From an uncultured Dysgonomonas sp. (GTDB lineage Bacteria > Bacteroidota > Bacteroidia > Bacteroidales > Dysgonomonadaceae): a DNA stretch of 64,000 nt. How positions within the stretch are numbered: position 1 is the stretch's first letter; each line of letters begins with the position of its first letter. The stretch lies in the NCBI RefSeq assembly GCF_900079725.1, contig NZ_LT599032.1, forward strand, positions 804,948 through 868,947. Reading direction: 5' to 3'. Positions 9,288 through 16,463 of the stretch are shown here, piece by piece. Made by a program: the position numbers and the translations under genes. Under the pieces are notes generated by a model. That model searched no databases and was not told where the DNA came from. It worked only from the letters and a program-made list of their open reading frames with translations.

Positions 9288-9724
9288 ACAGTTTTTTCAG
9301 TTAAAAACAGACGCTTCGTAGTTAACAATATCTATTCATTATCAGGAGATGATCAGTGCAATTCACCATTTACATTTATTAACCATATATAGTTAAAAAG
9401 TAACAGAAGTAACACATTTTTCAGTTAACAGTCAACAGTAATCAGTTAACAGAAATACAGTACTTCAACTTAGAACTTGCTACTTGTTAAAAAGTAACAC
9501 ATGTAACACAAAAAGCAATTAATAATTAAGAATGAAAAATTAATAATTAGAAACTCTTTATTTTATCGATCACTGTCAATTGTCCATTGTCAACTTTCAA
9601 CTGATTAAAAAAGTAACAAAGGTTACACTTTTTCATTCATTTGCTAATCACTTTTTCAAAGAGCTATAAGCTAACAGCAAAAGGCTATCAGCTATATATA
9701 TAGATAAACTTTTATACAAAAGTT
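9283..9724 (+). repeat. Intergenic repeat unit, copy A (GTAAC/GTTAC repeats)
   Basis: No gene is seen here. The stretch holds several copies of an AAAAAGTAACA-type core: AAAAGTAACAGAAGTAACAC near 9396, AAAAAGTAACACATGTAACA near 9490 and AAAAAGTAACAAAGGTTACA near 9608. The last is a perfect GTAAC-N4-GTTAC palindrome. The unit ends with an AGCTAACAGCAAAAGGCTATCAGCT-like block near 9665-9710 running into TATATAGATAAAC. Similar modules in the same order occur at about 24720-24965 and 49125-49320. Confidence 0.75.
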
Positions 9725-10540
9725 CTATTCGGACGGAAGTTTCCGTTCTATATCTTCCGTATATGCCGTATCAGGTTCATATCTCAGCCTTTTGCGTTCA
9801 TTGAGTCGCCATAGCCAAAACAATCCGCCTATAGGTATACCTATTGTCCATGCGCAATTCAGATACCCCATAAGACTAAAACCAAATCCGAAAAGCAATT
9901 GAAACTGCAATAACTGAAATGAAAAACCATGAATGGCCGAATATGCTATTGTAGGTACATTCAGGCAAATAACCGCAATGTATTTTATCCATTTCTTTTT
10001 CAGATCACTCCGCTTTATCTGTACAATCACATATACATTAAAAACAGGTATAAGAATTGCAATCAGCCCTATCAACCAAAACGAAAGCATAGACGGTATA
10101 ATCTTTTTGATATCGAGTACATTTATAAACTTAATCTTTCCTGACTCATCATCGAAAGAAACTTTAAAAACTCCGAAGTAATCATCATTTGAAAACTGAA
10201 TGTAAGCATCAGTTGTGCCGGCAGGTGTATTGTCTGATGTCATGGTCGATCTCACTTTCTCAGCTTTCATAAAGGTATAATCTAACTCCGTACCAAATTG
10301 TTTCACGATATGATGTCGAAAATCAGCCAATCTAAGTTTTAATGTATCCAGATCAACCCCTCCGAAGTCCTCCTTATCTACAGCCATCTGATCAACAGCC
10401 TCATCATATTTCTCATTTAAAAGATTTTCCACAAATGCTACAGTAGTGGCTTTATAGGTAAACATATTGGCGACCGTTTCACAACCGGTCATAGTAACAA
10501 TTAGTAGAATAAATAGTAAAATTTGCTTTAGGTATCTCAT
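9725..10540 (-). CDS. Lipoprotein with C-terminal membrane helices, unknown function
   Basis: A 271-residue protein I cannot assign. From the ATG at 10540 it has a lipoprotein signal (LLFILLIVTMTGC, lipobox TMTGC). An N-terminal soluble domain of about 120 residues (FVENLLNEKYDEAVDQMA...) resembles small DUF4878/DUF3887-type cystatin-like domains. Three to four hydrophobic helices follow (from about residue 150: MLSFWLIGLIAILIPVFNVY; WIKYIAVICLNVPTIAYSA; a long one near 205-245), then a charged tail. A lipidated N-terminus combined with several inner-membrane helices is unusual. A GTG three codons upstream is an alternative start. Single gene with its own -7 motif. Confidence 0.82.
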   Translation of the reverse strand: MRYLKQILLFILLIVTMTGCETVANMFTYKATTVAFVENLLNEKYDEAVDQMAVDKEDFGGVDLDTLKLRLADFRHHIVKQFGTELDYTFMKAEKVRSTMTSDNTPAGTTDAYIQFSNDDYFGVFKVSFDDESGKIKFINVLDIKKIIPSMLSFWLIGLIAILIPVFNVYVIVQIKRSDLKKKWIKYIAVICLNVPTIAYSAIHGFSFQLLQFQLLFGFGFSLMGYLNCAWTIGIPIGGLFWLWRLNERKRLRYEPDTAYTEDIERKLPSE

Positions 10541-10566
10541 AGTATTCACACGTAGTTATCAACAAA

Positions 10567-10574
10567 CAAAAATA
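10567..10574 (-). promoter_or_regulatory. -7 promoter element for the lipoprotein gene
   Basis: Reads TATTTTTG on the minus strand, 26 bp before the ATG at 10540. Confidence 0.5.
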
Positions 10575-10590
10575 AGAATAAAAGCTAAAC

Positions 10591-10622
10591 AAAAAAGTGC
10601 AACCATCTCTGATTGCACTTTT
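10591..10622 (-). terminator. Intrinsic terminator after tsf
   Basis: A 10-bp stem AAAAGTGCAA / TTGCACTTTT with a 10-nt loop lies 25 bp after the tsf stop. On the minus strand it is followed by a T-run. T-runs on both sides could also allow leftward and rightward use. Confidence 0.85.
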
Positions 10623-10646
10623 CTATATTGAATATCTTAAATCTGA

Positions 10647-11471
10647 TTATTCAGCATTCAATGTAAAGCGTTTGAAACCTGTAACGGCAAGCTCTTTATC
10701 ATGTTGCGCAAGATACTGAGCAATTGTTTGCTTAGGGTTTTTCACAAATTCTTGTTGAAGAAGTGTAAATTCTTTGTAGAATTTCTGCAACGCGCCTTCA
10801 GCGATTCTGTCAATCAAGTTCTCAGGTTTACCAGCTTCAATCGCTTTTTCTCTGGCAATCTTAAGCTCTCTTTCTTTGATTTCTTCCGAAACTTCCTCCG
10901 GTACTAGAGCAACCGGGCTCATAGCAGCAATTTGCATAGCTATATCTTTAGCTACTTGTTCGTCAACATTTGGTTTGTTGAAACCAACGATAGACGCCAA
11001 TTTATTTCCCGGGTGAACATATGCTACTACTGTAGGAGCTGTGATTTGCTCATATACATTCAATTCCATTTTTTCACCTGTAACACCCATTCTGTCAGTA
11101 ACAAGCTCCGCTATAGTGCGGTCGCCAACAGTAATAGTTTTCAGTGTATTTATATCAGCAGGTTTGCTAGATAATGCAGCATCAAGTACAGCCTTAGTCA
11201 TACCTACGAAATCACCGTTCATTGCCACAAAGTCAGTTTCGCAGTTTACTGCTACTATTGCAGCGAAATCGCCGTTTGTTGCAGCCAACACACAACCTTC
11301 TGTTGCATCGCGGTCTTCACGTTTTGCAGCAAAAGCCTGTCCTTTTTTACGAATTATTTCGATTGCTTTATCAAAATCTCCTTCTGCTTCCGTCAAAGCA
11401 TTTTTACAATCCATCATACCTGCACCTGTCATTTTGCGCAAGTGTTGGATATCTGCCATAGAAATTGCCAT
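10647..11471 (-). CDS. tsf: Translation elongation factor Ts
   Basis: EF-Ts exchanges GDP for GTP on EF-Tu. The 274-residue protein starts with the N-terminal UBA-like domain and the signature LRKMTGAGMMDCKNALTEA. It continues with the core motif CETDFVAMNGDF that contacts EF-Tu, and ends with the C-terminal module containing QFVKNPKQTIAQYL. Length is normal. It is the last gene of rplM-rpsI-rpsB-tsf, 109 bp after rpsB. That spacer holds a perfect 8-bp hairpin (CTCTAAGA / TCTTAGAG, 11534-11553) which could tune read-through. Confidence 0.98.
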   Translation of the reverse strand: MAISMADIQHLRKMTGAGMMDCKNALTEAEGDFDKAIEIIRKKGQAFAAKREDRDATEGCVLAATNGDFAAIVAVNCETDFVAMNGDFVGMTKAVLDAALSSKPADINTLKTITVGDRTIAELVTDRMGVTGEKMELNVYEQITAPTVVAYVHPGNKLASIVGFNKPNVDEQVAKDIAMQIAAMSPVALVPEEVSEEIKERELKIAREKAIEAGKPENLIDRIAEGALQKFYKEFTLLQQEFVKNPKQTIAQYLAQHDKELAVTGFKRFTLNAE

Positions 11472-11580
11472 GTTTTTCTCCTTTTATTTTTGGTTTATAA
11501 TTATACTTAGAAAAGAAAAGACCAAGAAATAGTCTCTAAGAATGCTCTTAGAGGCTAATTCTTAGTCTATTAAACTTTAT

Positions 11581-12435
11581 TTACTCTTCGTCTCCTTTAG
11601 CAAATTTACTTGCTACAGCTGCATTGATAGCCTCTTGGTCTTCTTTTTCAACCACAGGTTTCTTTGCACCGGCTTTCGCTTTGCGCTCTCTTCTTGGAGC
11701 ACCTTCTTCATCCTGAGCTTCTGCAGCTGCGCTATCCGCTTTTTCGATCTTTCTTTCCTCAAGACCTTCTTTGATTGCATCGCAAAGGCTTCCTAGGATA
11801 AGTTCGATAGATTTAGCAGCATCGTCATTTGCAGGGATTACGAAGTCGATATCATCCGGATTAGAGTTTGTATCTACCATTGCAAATACAGGTATTCCGA
11901 GACGGTTAGCTTCTCTTACGGCGATGTGTTCTTTCATCACATCCACTACGAATAGTGCAGATGGAAGACGGGTAAGATCCTGAATAGAACCTAATGTTTT
12001 TTCAAGTTTAGCACGTTGGCGTGTAACCTGAAGTCTTTCTCTTTTCGATAGAGTATCGAAAGTTCCGTCTTTCACCATTTTGTCGATAGTCGACATCTTC
12101 TTCACAGCCTTACGGATTGTAGGGAAGTTAGTCAACATACCACCCGGCCAACGCTCTACCACATAAGGCATATTTATTGACAGGGCCAAGTCTGTAACAA
12201 CTTGTTTTGCTTGTTTCTTAGTAGCAACAAACAATATTTTTTTGCCCGATTTAGCGATCTGCTTCATAGCAGCAGCAGCATCTTCGGTCTTAGCTATTGT
12301 TTTATATAGGTCAATGATGTGGATACCATTGCGCTCCATAAAAATATAAGGAGCCATTGCCGGGTTCCACTTTCTCCTCAAGTGACCGAAGTGTACACCA
12401 GCGTCTAATAATTGGTCGAATTCTAATTTTGCCAT
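11581..12435 (-). CDS. rpsB: 30S ribosomal protein S2
   Basis: S2 of the small ribosomal subunit, 284 residues. It has the usual opening LLDAGVHFGHLRRKWNPAMAPYI, the internal VERWPGGMLTNFPTIRKA and the DTNSNPDDIDFVIPANDDA segment. A charged C-terminal extension of about 55 residues (EEGAPRRERKAKAGAKKP region) makes it longer than the 241-residue E. coli protein; such tails are common in Bacteroidetes. It is separated from rpsI by 190 bp of structured spacer. Confidence 0.98.
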   Translation of the reverse strand: MAKLEFDQLLDAGVHFGHLRRKWNPAMAPYIFMERNGIHIIDLYKTIAKTEDAAAAMKQIAKSGKKILFVATKKQAKQVVTDLALSINMPYVVERWPGGMLTNFPTIRKAVKKMSTIDKMVKDGTFDTLSKRERLQVTRQRAKLEKTLGSIQDLTRLPSALFVVDVMKEHIAVREANRLGIPVFAMVDTNSNPDDIDFVIPANDDAAKSIELILGSLCDAIKEGLEERKIEKADSAAAEAQDEEGAPRRERKAKAGAKKPVVEKEDQEAINAAVASKFAKGDEE

Positions 12436-12625
12436 TTTTAGTTTTTTGATCGTTTACTTTCTTTTTCTGTTAGCGAATTGTCGGGTAGCTCATTTTCAGA
12501 AGTCCCGGCAATTTAGATACTAAACGTAATTTAAGAGATGAGGCCGACTCATCATATATTAACCAACTTGTAACTTTTAAGCGGCCGTAGCCGTGAAAGC
12601 GTAATTGGGTAAAATAATATCCAAA
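12436..12625 (-). promoter_or_regulatory. Structured spacer before rpsB (possible ribosomal-protein leader)
   Basis: This 190-bp gap in an otherwise tight operon contains several inverted repeats on the minus strand: GATGAG-N5-CTCATC near 12536-12552, CGGC-N3-GCCG near 12582-12594, and CGGG...CCCG near 12483-12507. Such clusters are what an autoregulatory mRNA leader would show. No known leader family was recognised, so this is a structural inference. Confidence 0.4.
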
Positions 12626-13012
12626 TTAACGTTTTGAGAACTGAAATCTTTTTCTTGCTTTTGGTTGTCCCGGTTTTTTACGTTCTACAACACGTGGGTC
12701 GCGAGTCATAAATCCTTCAGCTCTAAGAGCAGACTTATCTTCAGGGTTGATCTTCACCAAAGCACGAGCGATACCAAGACGTGCAGCTTCTGCCTGTCCT
12801 TTGTATCCACCACCGTTCAGGTTGATCTTGATGTCGTATTTTTCAGCAACAGCCAGTTTGTTTAGCGGTTGTTTTACAACATACTGAAGAATAGTTGAAG
12901 GGAAGTAATTGTCTAGTTCACGTTTGTTGATCACTATTTTTCCGGTTCCTTCGCTTACGAATACGCGAGCTATAGCAGCTTTACGTCTTCCTATTGCATT
13001 TACTACTTCCAT
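12626..13012 (-). CDS. rpsI: 30S ribosomal protein S9
   Basis: S9 of the small subunit, 128 residues, with the signature GGGYKGQAEAARLGIARAL and the very basic C-terminal tail ending in KARKRFQFSKR, which reaches the P-site tRNA. Starts 6 bp after rplM, the classical L13-S9 pair. Confidence 0.98.
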   Translation of the reverse strand: MEVVNAIGRRKAAIARVFVSEGTGKIVINKRELDNYFPSTILQYVVKQPLNKLAVAEKYDIKINLNGGGYKGQAEAARLGIARALVKINPEDKSALRAEGFMTRDPRVVERKKPGQPKARKRFQFSKR

Positions 13013-13018
13013 TAATAA

Positions 13019-13474
13019 TTATTTAAGAGCGTTAATATCTATTGTTTTTGGCTGTTGAGCTTCATGATTGTGCTCAGTACCTGCATATACATAAAGGTTT
13101 TTCAAAAGAGCTGCACCAAGACGATTCTTAGGCAACATTCCTTTTACTACTTTTTGCACCAGGCGGTCGGCTCCTTTTTCCATCAATACAGCAGGAGTAG
13201 CTTCTCTTTGTCCTCCCGGATATCCTGTATATCTCAAATATACACGGTCGTTCCATTTGTTACCAGTCAACACCACTTTTGCTGCATTGATAATAATCAC
13301 ATTATCACCACAGTCTACATGCGGAGTAAAACTTGGTTTATACTTCCCTCTCAGAAGTTTTGCCACTTTGGATGCCATGCGTCCAAGTGTCTGCCCGTTT
13401 GCGTCAATCACAACCCACTCTTTTTGTACAGTTGCTTTGTTCGCTGAAATGGTCTTATAACTTAAAGTATCCAC
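13019..13474 (-). CDS. rplM: 50S ribosomal protein L13
   Basis: L13 of the large subunit, 151 residues. Diagnostic segments are WVVIDANGQTLGRMASKVA, the GDNVIIINAAKVVLTGNKW strand and the VKGMLPKNRLG motif. First gene of the rplM-rpsI-rpsB-tsf operon, with a strong promoter match 135 bp upstream. Confidence 0.98.
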   Translation of the reverse strand: MDTLSYKTISANKATVQKEWVVIDANGQTLGRMASKVAKLLRGKYKPSFTPHVDCGDNVIIINAAKVVLTGNKWNDRVYLRYTGYPGGQREATPAVLMEKGADRLVQKVVKGMLPKNRLGAALLKNLYVYAGTEHNHEAQQPKTIDINALK

Positions 13475-13608
13475 TTACTTAAAAATTAATTTGGTTAATG
13501 ACTTTTTTTGACTCACACAACTTTCATCCGCTTATCGAGCTAAGATATGACAAGCGATAATCGTTTGCTAATCAATTTTTTACGTTTTATTTCGTAATAA
13601 TCGGCTCG

Positions 13609-13639
13609 CAAAATTACAAATAATCAGTGAATTAACAAA
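13609..13639 (-). promoter_or_regulatory. Promoter of the rplM operon
   Basis: On the minus strand a -33 TTTG (13636-13639) and -7 TAATTTTG (13609-13616) are separated by exactly 19 bp, an essentially perfect Bacteroidetes sigma-70 promoter. It implies a 5' leader of roughly 125 nt before rplM. Confidence 0.8.
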
Positions 13640-13718
13640 AATAAACGAGGAATTTTTTGATACACTAATGAGTTAATATGCAGATATACCAATAAATGAG
13701 AATATTGGAACAAAATCA

Positions 13719-15449
13719 TCATCGGCATTCCTCTTTCACCCTGTATCCGTCCTGTATTTTATATCCTCTGGCTTCGATACATTGCAGAGGTATAAATTTG
13801 GCGTAATGGCTCGCGATACTAGCGGGAAGCGTCATATCGTGAGGCAGGCCTTCACTTACCCATATGGTTTGCTCATTATTAATGGCATATGGCAAAAATT
13901 CGTCTGTAATATCTAAACCTCGCGCTTTTTGTTGGTCGGTGATGGAGTAAGGTTTGAGCATTGTATGCGAAAACGGATGAATGTCATATTCTTTGATTTG
14001 CGGATAAAAGTTATAATAGCAACGACTTGTCCACAAGCCGATACTGAAAATAAAAGCACAAACCAATATTTTACCGAATCCCGGCAAATACCTTTTTTGA
14101 TCCGAACCTCTATACGACAGCACCCCTCCCGTAAAAACTACGGCACATAATATTCCTGGTACAAATCGTATATCAGGCCCGCCAAAAACCCAGACCGCAA
14201 CAGAGGCAAAGAAAACAATATACAGTAAATATATATGGCTTTTTATTTCTTTTCCCTTTTTTAGCATCAGATAAGACGCGAATATAAAAGAACAAAGGGT
14301 GAGCAAATATATTACATCAGTAAGTATATTGACAAACAAAGGGTCTCGTGCGCTCTCCCCCGGATAGCGCAAAGCAATCCTGAAAAAATAATAACCGATA
14401 TCGAATATATAATCCTTTTCTCTCATAGCCACTTCGCGTGGAACTTTCCAGTCGAAAGAGAATAAATCGATCTGATAGAACGGATAGATAAGGTATCCGG
14501 AAATGATAACATTTCTTATAAGCCACGGAATCAATATCAAAAGCCCGGTAATACAGACAAATGAAATAACCTTATATTTCTTCTCCTTAAAAAGATTATA
14601 CAGCAGATAAATACTTATCAATCCGATTGGAAAAAACGACAATTTACATGTAAGCAGAAAGACGGGCAATACAATACCAATCAAATAATTAGTCTTCAAC
14701 AATTTTGGATACAATACAATCCGGGCAATAATATAGAACACAATAAAATTAGGCAATATATCCGTAGAAGTATTCCCCAGAAAGTAAATAGAAACCCAAA
14801 AGAGCAGAATATATGAAAGCAAGATAATTACACGCTTTACCTCATACTTAGAAATAAACAGTTCGTAAATCACCCAGCAACCGATGACTGTTACCACTAG
14901 CGGTTGCAACGGATAAATAGCCTCACCCAATAAAAAACGAAACGAAAAAATGGCACTTAGCAAAAAGTAACTGGAGTTGAAACCGAACCTGTCATCCAGA
15001 TTCGCTACTCCCGGCACGACTGCATATTCTTCATTCCACCTGATATTTTGATAATGGTAAAATGCTGAATCATACACATCCTGTTGCCACGTAAAGAAAT
15101 AGAGAGAGAACAAGAGGAATAAAATCATCAACACTGATTGGAAAGGTAAGGAAACACCTTTCGTCAACTTCACAATACAATTGTATGCATAGAGGAGCCT
15201 TTTACGACAGACAGCCCAATAGCTTACCGAAACCGGAAAGATAATAAATAAAAACACCTGATTGGATGGCAGCCACAACGACCACAACGACAAGGGTATA
15301 ATAAGAAAACACAACCCGAGCAGCAATTTATCTACAGGGTTGTATTCTTCGTCACGTTCGCAAATCCTATTATATAACGCGAGCAGCATATCCCCGAAAC
15401 TAAAGAGGATAAAGAATATGACTGTCCATGTTATAAAGTTTGCAAGCAT
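13719..15449 (-). CDS. Polytopic membrane protein (GT-C-like / LIC_10190-like)
   Basis: A 576-residue integral membrane protein with about eleven hydrophobic segments and a soluble C-terminal tail of about 80 residues. The segment WNEEYAVVPGVANLDDRFGFNSS after the third or fourth helix resembles a conserved loop of LIC_10190-type membrane proteins, which look like GT-C glycosyltransferases. That points to a lipid-linked sugar substrate but does not prove one. It follows thyA on the same strand across an AT-rich inverted repeat (15457-15540), which may act as a transcription attenuator. Weak assignment, sure membrane protein. Confidence 0.8.
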   Translation of the reverse strand: MLANFITWTVIFFILFSFGDMLLALYNRICERDEEYNPVDKLLLGLCFLIIPLSLWSLWLPSNQVFLFIIFPVSVSYWAVCRKRLLYAYNCIVKLTKGVSLPFQSVLMILFLLFSLYFFTWQQDVYDSAFYHYQNIRWNEEYAVVPGVANLDDRFGFNSSYFLLSAIFSFRFLLGEAIYPLQPLVVTVIGCWVIYELFISKYEVKRVIILLSYILLFWVSIYFLGNTSTDILPNFIVFYIIARIVLYPKLLKTNYLIGIVLPVFLLTCKLSFFPIGLISIYLLYNLFKEKKYKVISFVCITGLLILIPWLIRNVIISGYLIYPFYQIDLFSFDWKVPREVAMREKDYIFDIGYYFFRIALRYPGESARDPLFVNILTDVIYLLTLCSFIFASYLMLKKGKEIKSHIYLLYIVFFASVAVWVFGGPDIRFVPGILCAVVFTGGVLSYRGSDQKRYLPGFGKILVCAFIFSIGLWTSRCYYNFYPQIKEYDIHPFSHTMLKPYSITDQQKARGLDITDEFLPYAINNEQTIWVSEGLPHDMTLPASIASHYAKFIPLQCIEARGYKIQDGYRVKEECR

Positions 15450-15456
15450 TATTTTT

Positions 15457-15540
15457 CAATTAGCAAATTAGCAGATTAGTAAATTAGCGAATTAATAGAA
15501 AATCATTTTCGAATTTGCTAATTTTCGAATTTGCTAATTA
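15457..15540. repeat. AT-rich inverted repeat (TTAGCAAATTAGC family), copy 1
   Basis: The left arm is a run of AATTAGCAAATTAGC-like units and the right arm holds two copies of GAATTTGCTAATT. It can fold into a long imperfect hairpin filling the whole gap between thyA and the membrane-protein gene. A related element lies at 46117-46184. Confidence 0.7.
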
Positions 15541-16335
15541 TTATATTGCCACTTCCCCTTTTATATGCGGATGCGGATCATAACCCTCCAGCTGGAAATC
15601 CTCAAATTTAAAATCGAAAATACTTTTTACTTCAGGGTTTATTATCATACGCGGCAACGGGCGAAAATCGCGAGTCAACTGTAACTTCACCTGTTCCAAA
15701 TGATTTGTATATATGTGCGCATCTCCTAGTGTATGCACAAAATCTCCAGCTTCGAGACCTGTTACCTGCGCCATCATCTGCAACAAAAGGGCATATGAAG
15801 CGATATTGAAAGGTACGCCCAGAAATATGTCGGCACTACGCTGATACAGTTGCAGGCTCAGCTTCCCGTCAGCCACATAGAACTGGAAGAAAGCATGGCA
15901 CGGAGGAAGGTTCATATTCGGCAGGTCGGCCACATTCCATGCACTGACAATAATACGGCGCGAGTCCGGATTGTTTTTGATTGTATCCACCACATTGGAA
16001 ATCTGATCTATAAAGCCTCCGTTATAATCGGGCCAGGAACGCCACTGATAGCCATAAATATGCCCAAGGTCGCCATTTTCATCAGCCCATTCGTTCCATA
16101 TACGCACACCGTGGTCCTGCAGATATTTCGCGTTGGTATCCCCTGCCAGAAACCAAAGCAGTTCGTATATGATGGATTTGAGATGTAATTTTTTGGTAGT
16201 GAGTACGGGGAAACCGTCAGCCAGATTATAACGGCTCTGATGTCCGAATACACTGATCGTACCTGTACCGGTGCGGTCACTTTTATGTGTACCCTCTGCC
16301 AGAACACGTTTCAGTAAATCGTGATATTGTTTCAT
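15541..16335 (-). CDS. thyA: Thymidylate synthase ThyA
   Basis: Converts dUMP to dTMP with 5,10-methylene-tetrahydrofolate. Starting at the ATG at 16335 the protein is 264 residues, the same as E. coli ThyA, and the nucleophile in [12 protein letters not shown] is Cys146, again identical in number. The dUMP phosphate-binding [17 protein letters not shown] segment and [12 protein letters not shown] are present. A longer ORF start at 16371 is rejected because it overlaps the -7 motif at 16369-16376. Confidence 0.98.
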   Translation of the reverse strand: MKQYHDLLKRVLAEGTHKSDRTGTGTISVFGHQSRYNLADGFPVLTTKKLHLKSIIYELLWFLAGDTNAKYLQDHGVRIWNEWADENGDLGHIYGYQWRSWPDYNGGFIDQISNVVDTIKNNPDSRRIIVSAWNVADLPNMNLPPCHAFFQFYVADGKLSLQLYQRSADIFLGVPFNIASYALLLQMMAQVTGLEAGDFVHTLGDAHIYTNHLEQVKLQLTRDFRPLPRMIINPEVKSIFDFKFEDFQLEGYDPHPHIKGEVAI

Positions 16336-16368
16336 ATTTGGATATTTTGTTTTGCTTTGAAAATTATA

Positions 16369-16376
16369 CAAAAGTA
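16369..16376 (-). promoter_or_regulatory. -7 promoter element for thyA
   Basis: TACTTTTG on the minus strand, 33 bp before the thyA ATG at 16335; it helps to decide the start. Confidence 0.55.
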
Positions 16377-16463
16377 AGATATATTTCGCTCTAAAAAAAA
16401 CACTCGTTCGTGTTATGCTTTTGTAATATTTCTAAATTCGGGACTCAGCCCTGTTTGTATCGC

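Noticed and set aside
11041-11532. 163-codon plus-strand ORF
   Set aside because: It is antisense to tsf and only reflects that gene's codon pattern.
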